The notes under the pieces: generated by a model
Databases searched by the model: none
What the model was told of the DNA's origin: nothing
What the model saw: only the letters and a program-made list of their open reading frames with translations
In this document: piece by piece, positions 1 through 5,567 of the stretch
Layout of the letters: every line of letters starts with the position of its first letter
Position numbering within the stretch: the stretch's first letter is position 1
Assembly (NCBI GenBank): GCA_944325615.1
Contig: CALVAU010000133.1
Span: 1 to 5,567, forward strand
DNA length: 5,567 bases
From: Candidatus Gastranaerophilales bacterium
Lineage (GTDB): Bacteria > Cyanobacteriota > Vampirovibrionia > Gastranaerophilales > Gastranaerophilaceae
Direction of reading: 5' to 3'
Position numbers and translations under genes: made by a program

Positions 1-488
1 AAAATGCTTACAGAAAAGTCTTTATTAATCATATAAGGGCAGAAATTAGTTATTGTAACGATGATGAGTACAAAAGATTTTTGGAAGAATTTAAAGCTCT
101 CATGCCGGAAGATTGGGTAAAATACCAATCGGCATTAAGGAAAGACTATATTACTCCTGAATACCTCAAAAAGTTTATCGGGGATAAAAAAGTTATGCTC
201 TGGGGCGGAAGTCTTTTTATCAGGCAGGTTTTGGAGAAGGAGCAGGAAAGGAACCCGAATATTTTAGGAATAATCGACAGAAACGCAGCCTCAGCAGGTA
301 AACAATTCTGCAATTATATAATTTACCCGCCTGATGCGATAAACGAATTAAAACCTGACGGAGTGATTTTGACGGTTCTATCTAATAACGAATCTATTTA
401 TGAGGCATTAAAAGAGGAGTTTAGAGAAAAATATCCAAAAGTGGAACTTCTGCCGAATATCTTTGGAGAGGAGTTGATATGCAAATAA
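1..488 (+). CDS. 3' end of a polysaccharide-cluster protein with C-terminal WGAS/IYPP Rossmann-like module (5' truncated by window edge)
   Basis: The frame is open from base 3 without a stop and runs to TAA at 486-488, so this is the last ~161 codons of a gene that starts outside the window. The TTG at 81 is not a convincing start: it has no Shine-Dalgarno sequence in front, and coding continues upstream of it with a plausible helical stretch (NAYRKVFINHIRAEISY). The part up to about base 185 is charged and helical and I cannot assign it to a family; it may be the tail of a glycosyltransferase. From about base 186 comes a Rossmann-like module: strand and turn KKVMLWGGS, then NILGIID, then IIYPP, then GVILT, ending in LLPNIF. 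Genes 2 and 3 end in the same module. The last 10 bases overlap the start of the GT8 gene, which suggests translational coupling. The coding call is firm; the function of the missing N-terminal part is unknown. Confidence 0.85.
   Translation, partial: NAYRKVFINHIRAEISYCNDDEYKRFLEEFKALMPEDWVKYQSALRKDYITPEYLKKFIGDKKVMLWGGSLFIRQVLEKEQERNPNILGIIDRNAASAGKQFCNYIIYPPDAINELKPDGVILTVLSNNESIYEALKEEFREKYPKVELLPNIFGEELICK
186..470 (+). other. Module copy 1 (protein-level repeat): WGGS...NILGIID...IYPP...ILT
   Basis: This is the C-terminal ~95 residues of gene 1. Landmarks are WGGS, NILGIID, IYPP and VILT. The spacing from W to the D of GIID is 26 residues, from that D to the end of YPP 18, and from there to the T of ILT 14. 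The spacing is identical in copies 2 and 3. By hand count it shares 23 of 58 aligned positions with copy 2 and 23 of 58 with copy 3. The fold looks like an alternating beta/alpha Rossmann-type half-domain. Confidence 0.8.
465..473 (+). promoter_or_regulatory. Ribosome binding site of the GT8 gene
   Basis: GGAGAGGAG lies 5 bases before the ATG at 479 and inside the coding sequence of gene 1. It supports the 479 start and the 10-base overlap between the two genes. Confidence 0.75.
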
Positions 489-1726
489 AGCGAATATTTG
501 AAGGCAAAAATGTTTTGCCCATTGTTTTTGCGTTTAATAACGATTATAGTAAATACTTCTCTGTAGCCTTACAATCATTGATTGAAAACTCAAATAACAT
601 TTATTTCTATGACATTATAGTTTTCTCATCTGATATAAGCGAACGTAATAAAAAACTTTTAGAATCAATGTTACCTAAAAATTTCAGCTTGAGATTTTTT
701 GATGTTTCAATATATATTAACCAGCTTTTGGAAGATATTCAGTTATCCGGCTATAAGTACTGGTCAGTAGAAATGTATTATAGAATTGTAATTCCAATAA
801 TAATGCGAAATTACGAAAGGGTTCTGTACCTTGATTCGGATACAATTTCTAAAAAAGATATTACCCCGCTTTTTAACACCAATTTTGAAAACAAACAAAT
901 AGTTGCAGTAATGGATGCTTTTAATTTGATATCAAATTTAGAAGAGTGTCAAGAGACAAAGGATTATCTATTGCGAGAATTAAAAATCAAGAGCGTAAAA
1001 TCGTATTTCAATTCCGGAGTAATTTTGTTTAACATACAGAAAATTTGTCCGGAAAGATATTTAGAAAGACTTAAAGAAGCGTTTAAAATTGAACTTACCA
1101 ACTGTCCAGACCAAGATGTTTTAAATTCAATTTTTGTAGAGCAGGTAAAATTTGTTAGCCAAGAATGGAATTTGCAGTACCATATTCCGATTCTTTATGA
1201 CCGGCATTTAGATAGTTTTAATAAAGATGACCTGCTGGCATATAATTTAGCTTTTGATAATCCTGCAATAATTCATTATACATCTCCTGTTAAACCTTGG
1301 TTTGCTCCTAAATTGGGATTAGCCGTAGATTTTTGGCGCTATGCAAGAAAAACAGATTATTACGAAGAAATTTTATATTCTATGTATCAAAACGAGATTG
1401 CAAATTCAAGATTTGCGACTCATCTTTATATGAAATTACAAGAAAACAAAAAAGTTATTTTGTGGGGAGCTAGTATATTTCTAGAAGATTTTATTAATAG
1501 ATATCGTATTTCAACAGAAAATATCTTAGGAATCATTGATATAAATACAGCCAGACAAGGACAAACCCTCAATGGTTACAAGATTTATCCGCCGGAGATA
1601 CTAAAGTCTCTAGAATATGAAGAAATTATTTTGACGATTGTTAATGGTCAAGATGAACGATATGAAGATATTAAAAACTATTTAATTGAAAATAATCTTA
1701 CTCACGTAAGATTCTCAAAATTGTAG
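479..1726 (+). CDS. GT8-family glycosyltransferase with C-terminal WGAS/IYPP module
   Basis: This is a 415-residue retaining glycosyltransferase of the GT8 (LgtC/glycogenin-like) family, expected to move a hexose from a nucleotide sugar to a growing glycan at the cytoplasmic side of the membrane. The catalytic domain covers about residues 12-300. It begins with PIVFAFNNDYSKYFSVAL, the usual GT8 opening. The metal-binding DxD is D119-S-D121 within RVLYLDSDTI. YFNSGVILFN (176-185) and DQD (211-213) follow. HYTSPVKPW (266-274) matches the family's HxxGxxKPW, with serine in place of glycine. Residues ~323-415 are an added Rossmann-like module (KKVILWGAS, NILGIID, IYPP) that is not part of the GT8 core and recurs in the neighbouring genes. 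There is no signal peptide or membrane segment. The start at 479 has a strong Shine-Dalgarno sequence. The gene ends 9 bases before the next. Donor and acceptor sugars cannot be read from the sequence. Confidence 0.93.
   Translation: MQIKRIFEGKNVLPIVFAFNNDYSKYFSVALQSLIENSNNIYFYDIIVFSSDISERNKKLLESMLPKNFSLRFFDVSIYINQLLEDIQLSGYKYWSVEMYYRIVIPIIMRNYERVLYLDSDTISKKDITPLFNTNFENKQIVAVMDAFNLISNLEECQETKDYLLRELKIKSVKSYFNSGVILFNIQKICPERYLERLKEAFKIELTNCPDQDVLNSIFVEQVKFVSQEWNLQYHIPILYDRHLDSFNKDDLLAYNLAFDNPAIIHYTSPVKPWFAPKLGLAVDFWRYARKTDYYEEILYSMYQNEIANSRFATHLYMKLQENKKVILWGASIFLEDFINRYRISTENILGIIDINTARQGQTLNGYKIYPPEILKSLEYEEIILTIVNGQDERYEDIKNYLIENNLTHVRFSKL
1445..1723 (+). other. Module copy 2 (protein-level repeat) at the GT8 C-terminus
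   Basis: Residues ~323-415 of the GT8 protein. Landmarks are KKVILWGAS (324-332), NILGIID (348-354), IYPP (369-372) and IILT. The landmark spacing equals that of copies 1 and 3, with no gaps. By hand count 22 of 58 positions match copy 3. The final stretch after IILT is less alike and lacks the xxIF ending of copies 1 and 3. Confidence 0.8.
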
Positions 1727-1729
1727 GGA
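1725..1729 (+). promoter_or_regulatory. Ribosome binding site of the FrhB-pyruvyl transferase fusion gene
   Basis: AGGGA overlaps the TAG stop of the GT8 gene and sits 6 bases before the ATG at 1736. It supports that start and translation from the same transcript. Confidence 0.65.
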
Positions 1730-1735
1730 AAATAA

Positions 1736-4204
1736 ATGGAACTAACAAAAAACTGTACCGGCTGTATGGCTTGTTATAACAAATGCCCAAATAATGCAAT
1801 TTCAATTGTATACAATGAAGCCGGATTTTATACACCGCAGATAGACGAAACAAAATGCACCAATTGCGAGCTTTGTGCAGCTGTTTGTCCTCAAATAAAA
1901 GAACCTTTACCCAAAGAAGAACCGAAAGTTTGTTATGCTGTTATGACCTGGGATGAAATAAGGAAAAACAGCGCTTCAGGCGGTGTGTTTGCGCTAATAG
2001 CTCAGCAATATTTAAAAAAGGGGGGCTATGTATGTGGAGCTGCTTTTTCAGAAGATTTTAGGAAGGTAAATCACATAATTATAAATGATGAAAAAGACTT
2101 AATCCGCTTACAAAATTCAAAATATGTTCAAAGTAACATCGGTAATGTTTTTTCTGAAATAAAAATTTTGCTTGAAAATGGTAAAGAAGTCCTCTTTAGC
2201 GGAACTCCCTGTCAAGTTGCAGGTTTAAATAGCTACTTAGGGAAATACTATAACAACCTTTTAACAATAGACTTAGTATGTAATAGTATCCCCTCTCCTC
2301 TTGTATGGGAAAAATATATAAACGAAATTGCACAGGGGAAAAAAATCATAAAAGCTTCTTTTCGGAATAAAAAATATACCTGGCATGCTTCACAAATATT
2401 AGAATTTACCATTAAGAAGGGGCTTTTTAGCGAAACAGTCAGAGATGACCTTTATTATAGAGGTTTTTTAGAGCATTTGATAATAAATAAAGCTTGCAGT
2501 ACTTGCAAATATACAAACCTCCAGAGACCTTCTGATTTAACAATAGGAGATTTTTGGGGAATTGAGAAATTTGAGACAAGCATGGATGACAAAAAAGGGA
2601 CTTCTTTGCTTATTATAAATACTCCTAAGGGACAGAATACTTTTGATAGCTTCCTGAAAAACTTTGGAAAGTATAAAGAATTTAATATACAAGCAGCCGT
2701 AATAGGAAATCCCAATCTAAAAAGTCCAAGCGAATTGCATATAAATCAGGAGAATTTTATAAAGAATCTGCATAAACTTCCTGTAATAAAAAATATGAAA
2801 GAAGGTCTATGTCCGCAATATGAAGGAATTATTCGAAATTTTTGGGCATATAATAATTTTGGAGCAACACTGTCAGCATATGCAATACAGCAGTTTTTTA
2901 AACAAAAAGGGAAAGATTATTATATACTGAAAACACATTATCCGGTCGATTATACTAAACCTTTTGCTGATAAATATCTTAAGACAACACACTTGGTATC
3001 AAGAGACATACATTATAAAGAACTTAATAAATGTACAAATAACTTTATTTTAGGTACCGATCAGATTTTAAGACAAAGCTTATTAGAAGGTTCTATTGAT
3101 AAAGCTTTATATGGATATACAAACTTTAATAAAAAAAGAGTCGTTTTTTCAGGTAGTTTTGGTTTGAAAAAACTGGAAAATATGGGATGGCTTAATAACT
3201 TAAAATATTCAAAACTGATAAAACGTTTTGATGCAATATCTACCAGAGAAGTTACCGGAGTAGATATCTGTAAAAAAGCTTTTAATATTAATGCTGAATA
3301 TATAATAGATCCGGTATTTTTAATAAGTAAAAATAAATGGTTAGAAATGGCTCCGGATACAAAAGATAAATATTGCGGCAAAATTGTATGCTACATTTTT
3401 GATATGTTTGGTGCAAAATCCAGTGAAGTAAGGGAATATTTGGAGAAAAAATATAATAAAGAAGTTATTATGCTCACAAATGCCAAGATACCTGTAGAAG
3501 AATTCATTTCTGCTATAAAAGATGCAGATGCTATTGTTACAAATTCTTTTCACGGAACCTGTTTTGCATTGATCTTTAATAAAAAATTACTTGCAATAAC
3601 TAATTCCGCCACCGGAGATGCAAGATTTGATTCTCTTATAAATTTATTTGACATTAAGCATCTAGCTATAGATACAATTGATGATATTTATACTAAAAAA
3701 GAATTATTTTGTGAATATGATTATAACTACTTTTTATCTGTTTTAGAACAAGAGCGTATAAGGGCTGATATTTGGTTTGAACAATATGTAAATTCAAAAA
3801 AACAAATTACCTGGAAAAATATAATTGCAGAATTAGATTATCAAATATTTTTATATTTAGAGAAGATTTTAAATTTTTGGATAAATATGAAGTTTTATTA
3901 TTTTTGTTATAAAAACAATTCGCAAGTAGTTTTTTGGGGTGCAAGTATATACTTAGATAATTTACTGTCCAAAAACCCAAAAATTGCAAAAAATATTATT
4001 GGAATTGTTGATAACAATCCGGCGTGGCATTATAAAAAATTTCATGGATGTACAATCTATCCGCCGGAAAAACTTACCGACTTAAAACCAAAGCTGGTTG
4101 TTTCTACAATTAAGAATAATCATGAAAAAGCCTATCAGGAAATAAAAAAATATCTCAAAGAGAAGCATCCTTCTATCAATCTTATGCAGGATATTTTTAA
4201 CTAA
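1736..4204 (+). CDS. Fusion protein: 2x[4Fe-4S] ferredoxin + FrhB/FdhB C-terminal domain + polysaccharide pyruvyl transferase + WGAS/IYPP module
   Basis: This 822-residue protein has four parts. (a) Residues ~4-53 form a two-cluster ferredoxin domain: C7xxC10xxC13xxxC17P and C41xxC44xxC47xxxC51P. (b) Residues ~65-345 resemble the coenzyme F420 hydrogenase/dehydrogenase beta-subunit family: SASGGVFALIA (79-89), SGTPCQVAGL (155-164), CSTC (254-257) and DLTIGDFWG (267-275). The usual CHGVPSP is CNSIPSP here (182-188). (c) Residues ~356-680 resemble the polysaccharide pyruvyl transferase family (PF04230; CsaB/ExoV type): NFGATLSAYAIQQFF, FILGTDQILR (437-446), SGSFG, ISTREVTGVD, IIDPVFLI and TNSFHGTCFALIF (602-614). 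(d) Residues ~729-822 are the cluster's shared module. By family the expected chemistry is flavin/Fe-S redox plus transfer of pyruvate from PEP to a sugar, but PF04230 members are diverse and the substrate is unknown. An aromatic-rich helical linker (~701-728) precedes the module. FrhB and pyruvyl transferase genes are often neighbours in glycan clusters; here they are one chain. No frameshift is visible. Confidence 0.92.
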   Translation: MELTKNCTGCMACYNKCPNNAISIVYNEAGFYTPQIDETKCTNCELCAAVCPQIKEPLPKEEPKVCYAVMTWDEIRKNSASGGVFALIAQQYLKKGGYVCGAAFSEDFRKVNHIIINDEKDLIRLQNSKYVQSNIGNVFSEIKILLENGKEVLFSGTPCQVAGLNSYLGKYYNNLLTIDLVCNSIPSPLVWEKYINEIAQGKKIIKASFRNKKYTWHASQILEFTIKKGLFSETVRDDLYYRGFLEHLIINKACSTCKYTNLQRPSDLTIGDFWGIEKFETSMDDKKGTSLLIINTPKGQNTFDSFLKNFGKYKEFNIQAAVIGNPNLKSPSELHINQENFIKNLHKLPVIKNMKEGLCPQYEGIIRNFWAYNNFGATLSAYAIQQFFKQKGKDYYILKTHYPVDYTKPFADKYLKTTHLVSRDIHYKELNKCTNNFILGTDQILRQSLLEGSIDKALYGYTNFNKKRVVFSGSFGLKKLENMGWLNNLKYSKLIKRFDAISTREVTGVDICKKAFNINAEYIIDPVFLISKNKWLEMAPDTKDKYCGKIVCYIFDMFGAKSSEVREYLEKKYNKEVIMLTNAKIPVEEFISAIKDADAIVTNSFHGTCFALIFNKKLLAITNSATGDARFDSLINLFDIKHLAIDTIDDIYTKKELFCEYDYNYFLSVLEQERIRADIWFEQYVNSKKQITWKNIIAELDYQIFLYLEKILNFWINMKFYYFCYKNNSQVVFWGASIYLDNLLSKNPKIAKNIIGIVDNNPAWHYKKFHGCTIYPPEKLTDLKPKLVVSTIKNNHEKAYQEIKKYLKEKHPSINLMQDIFN
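3920..4201 (+). other. Module copy 3 (protein-level repeat) at the fusion protein's C-terminus
   Basis: Residues ~729-822. Landmarks are QVVFWGAS (730-737), NIIGIVD (753-759), IYPP (774-777) and VVST. The landmark spacing is the same as in copies 1 and 2. The tail INLMQDIF resembles VELLPNIF of copy 1. By hand count 23 of 58 positions match copy 1. The DNA copies have diverged apart from short shared stretches such as TATCCGCCGGA in copies 2 and 3, so this is not a recent duplication. Confidence 0.8.
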
Positions 4205-4213
4205 ATTCAAAAG

Positions 4214-4220
4214 AAAAGGA
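4214..4220 (+). promoter_or_regulatory. Ribosome binding site of the FkbM methyltransferase gene
   Basis: AAAAGGA lies 8 bases before the ATG at 4229, in the 24-base gap after the fusion gene. It fixes the start of the next gene. Confidence 0.65.
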
Positions 4221-4228
4221 TAACTAAT

Positions 4229-5383
4229 ATGAATGAAAAATTATTTGAAGATCTATTTAATAAAGTACCAGATGAAGGAAATTTGGTAATCTTTGGTGCA
4301 TGCCAAACCGGCGGAAATATCTTAAATGATTTAAAAAGTTATAAGCCTAAAACAAAAATCTTAGGTTTTATTGATAATATTCAAAAAGGGCGATTTAATG
4401 ATCTACCAATTTGGACATTAAAAGAATTTATAGATAAAAATTTGAAATGTGATTTAGTTATTATGTCCACCCAAACGGATAGTGACATAATTATAAACAG
4501 TCTGGATGTATATGATATACCGGTATTGCCGCAAACAGCATTTGTCAGTAAGTATTATAGACATCAGGTTTTACCGTTGAATGAAAGCCAAACTGAAAAA
4601 TACAAAACTTCTTTTAATACAATTCTGAATATGTTTGCAAACCCAGAAGATAAAAATTTATTTGAAATGTTATATAAAATTAGAACTGGTCAGGAAGATG
4701 TATTTTTACTAGAAGATTATTTTTTAGACTCACCGCTAAACAAATATCACACATATTGTTTGATAAGAGAACAATATCTAGAAAAAATAAACAAGGCCGC
4801 TGTTAAGACTCTTTTTGATGTAGGTTTTCATGATGGTTTTAATGTTATTGCATATAATAGATTATTATCAAATTTAGAAAAAATCTACGGATTTGAGGTT
4901 ATTTATGATGTTGTAAAAAAGAATTTCATAGAAGAATTTTTGCCCAAAGATAAACTGGAAATTATTCCATTTGCACTGGGAGATTGCTGTAAAAAACTCA
5001 ATTTCTATATTAATAGAAATCATCTGCCGGGGTCTTTTGTATCAGAACTTGCTCCAGAAAAAATCAAATCCGGAATAAATTTAGAACATCGGATAGTTGA
5101 TGTGATTACAATGGATAAATATTGTGAACAGAACCGTATTACTCCTGATTTCATTAAGATGGATATAGAAGGAGCAGAGCTATCGGCACTTTGCGGAGGA
5201 ATAAAAACAATACAAGAATGCCGGCCGCAGCTAGCTATTTCTATATACCATTCAGCAGATGATTTTGTAGATATTCCACTATATTTACATAAAAATCTAA
5301 AAAATTATTGCTATGCAATAGGACACTATTCGGCCTGGCTGCCGGAAACCGTGCTTTATGCAATACCTAATGAGTTAGCGTAG
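4229..5383 (+). CDS. FkbM-family methyltransferase with N-terminal Rossmann-like domain
   Basis: This is a 384-residue protein in two parts. Residues ~17-105 are a Rossmann-like domain: NLVIFGACQTGG (18-29), ILGFIDN (44-50), LPIWTLKEF and DLVIMST (75-81). This is a more distant relative of the module that ends the three upstream proteins. Residues ~120-190 are a helical linker of the sort often found before FkbM domains. Residues ~192-380 are an FkbM (Methyltransf_21) SAM-dependent methyltransferase. The SAM-binding loop is DVGFHDGFN (197-205), FEV (222-224) is the likely ribose-binding acidic region, ALGD is at 249-252, VITMDKYC follows, and KMDIEGAE (310-317) is the family signature. FkbM enzymes usually O-methylate sugars or polyketide hydroxyls. 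In this cluster the target is probably a hydroxyl of the surface glycan, which is inference. There is no signal peptide or membrane span. The gene lies 24 bases after the fusion gene and 13 bases before a short frame. Confidence 0.92.
   Translation: MNEKLFEDLFNKVPDEGNLVIFGACQTGGNILNDLKSYKPKTKILGFIDNIQKGRFNDLPIWTLKEFIDKNLKCDLVIMSTQTDSDIIINSLDVYDIPVLPQTAFVSKYYRHQVLPLNESQTEKYKTSFNTILNMFANPEDKNLFEMLYKIRTGQEDVFLLEDYFLDSPLNKYHTYCLIREQYLEKINKAAVKTLFDVGFHDGFNVIAYNRLLSNLEKIYGFEVIYDVVKKNFIEEFLPKDKLEIIPFALGDCCKKLNFYINRNHLPGSFVSELAPEKIKSGINLEHRIVDVITMDKYCEQNRITPDFIKMDIEGAELSALCGGIKTIQECRPQLAISIYHSADDFVDIPLYLHKNLKNYCYAIGHYSAWLPETVLYAIPNELA
4277..4543 (+). other. Related N-terminal Rossmann-like domain in the FkbM protein
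   Basis: Residues ~17-105 of the FkbM protein. It shares with the three C-terminal modules the hydrophobic strand followed by (F/W)GA and the ILGFID strand. It keeps a glycine (GACQTGG) where those modules have L or I. It lacks IYPP, having LPIWTLKEF there, and the FG-to-FID spacing is two residues longer (28 against 26). It is therefore a related but distinct subtype at the opposite end of its protein. Confidence 0.6.
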
Positions 5384-5389
5384 AAAGGA
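5384..5389 (+). promoter_or_regulatory. Ribosome binding site of the short frame at 5397
   Basis: AAAGGA lies 7 bases before the ATG at 5397, directly after the TAG of the FkbM gene. It matches the style of the upstream sites and is the best evidence that the short frame is, or was, a translated gene. Confidence 0.5.
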
Positions 5390-5396
5390 AATATTT

Positions 5397-5486
5397 ATGA
5401 CAAAAGAATTTGACATTTATGAACATTATAACAACTGCAGGTATGCTTTGGGAAAAAACGAAAGTATTAAAAACTATATCCAATAA
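5397..5486 (+). CDS. Short 29-codon frame, possible 5' remnant of a truncated gene
   Basis: An ATG at 5397 with a good Shine-Dalgarno sequence opens a frame ending with TAA at 5484-5486. The peptide starts MTKEFDIYEHYNNCRYALGK and ends SIKNYIQ. It is hydrophilic and has no signal peptide or membrane segment. The stretch YNNCRYALGK reminds me of the beginning of DUF1643-family proteins, where a similar NCR-x-x-LGK segment leads into a conserved core; here the core is absent and neither other forward frame supplies it. It could be the stump of a gene cut by a deletion or rearrangement, or a genuine small protein translated at the end of the operon. The family link is from memory and weak. Confidence 0.35.
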   Translation: MTKEFDIYEHYNNCRYALGKNESIKNYIQ

Positions 5487-5567
5487 AATATAATTGATTT
5501 TTAACAAATCTGTTATTCTGCTAACTACTTAAAAACCAGATATAGCAATATATTTTAGAAAGCTTTT

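Noticed and set aside
81..83. TTG as the start codon of the first gene
   Set aside because: No Shine-Dalgarno sequence precedes it, and the same frame stays open with plausible protein sequence back to base 3, so the gene is more likely cut by the window edge.
2455..3989. Several open frames on the minus strand (2455-2715, 3061-3381, 3341-3553, 3807-3989)
   Set aside because: All lie inside the well-supported fusion gene on the + strand. Their translations show no recognisable motifs, and I see no ribosome binding sites supporting them.
1727..4228. Possible internal promoters or terminators in the gaps between genes 2-3 and 3-4
   Set aside because: The gaps are 9 and 24 bases and hold little besides the ribosome binding sites; no hairpin or promoter fits.
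5485..5502. Possible terminator after the short frame (AAAAT, 7-base loop, ATTTTT)
   Set aside because: The stem is only five A-T pairs, too weak for a factor-independent terminator; an AT-rich region gives such pairs by chance.
5474..5545. Inverted repeat CTATATC / GATATAG flanking the end of the short frame
   Set aside because: Only 7 bases match, about 58 bases apart, with no extension; this is expected by chance in AT-rich DNA and does not support an insertion-sequence end.
5494..5554. Possible promoter elements (TTGATT at 5494, TTAACA at 5501, TATATT at 5549)
   Set aside because: No pair of -35-like and -10-like boxes has suitable spacing. The region is AT-rich enough to give isolated matches, and no downstream gene is visible.

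Overview
The window is AT-rich (by eye about one-third G+C). It carries a run of same-strand genes that looks like part of a surface-polysaccharide or glycoconjugate biosynthesis operon. Every internal start codon has a clear Shine-Dalgarno sequence (GGAGAGGAG, AGGGA, AAAAGGA, AAAGGA), which argues against Bacteroidota. A 2x[4Fe-4S] FrhB/FdhB-type protein suggests an anaerobic lifestyle. A host-associated anaerobe such as a Gastranaerophilales (Melainabacteria) member, a Negativicutes/Clostridia-type Firmicute or a similar lineage would fit. The sequence contains no marker gene that settles the taxonomy.

Layout, all on the + strand: (1) the 3' end of a gene that enters from the left edge and ends at 488; (2) a GT8-family glycosyltransferase with an extra C-terminal module, 479-1726; (3) a large fusion protein, 1736-4204, consisting of a ferredoxin-like 2x[4Fe-4S] domain, an FrhB/FdhB C-terminal domain, a polysaccharide pyruvyl transferase domain and the same C-terminal module; (4) a protein with a related Rossmann-like domain at its N-terminus and an FkbM-type methyltransferase at its C-terminus, 4229-5383; (5) a 29-codon reading frame with a good ribosome binding site, 5397-5486, possibly the stump of a longer gene. 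The last 81 bases (5487-5567) are AT-rich and contain nothing I can identify. Genes 1 and 2 overlap by 10 bases. The later gaps are 9, 24 and 13 bases, with no visible terminator or promoter between genes, so one transcript is likely.

The main observation is that genes 1, 2 and 3 all end in the same module of about 95 residues, although the catalytic domains in front of it are unrelated in genes 2 and 3 (and unknown in gene 1). The module pattern is WG(A/G)S, then N-I-(I/L)-G-I-(I/V)-D, then IYPP, then a beta strand ending in T. The three copies align without gaps over 58 columns at about 40% identity by hand count. Gene 4 carries a more distant version at its N-terminus. Together the genes could transfer a sugar (GT8), add pyruvate or otherwise modify the glycan (FrhB-pyruvyl transferase fusion) and O-methylate it (FkbM). 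The shared module would be a common recruitment, sensing or binding element. That role is inference; only the recurrence of the module is seen directly.
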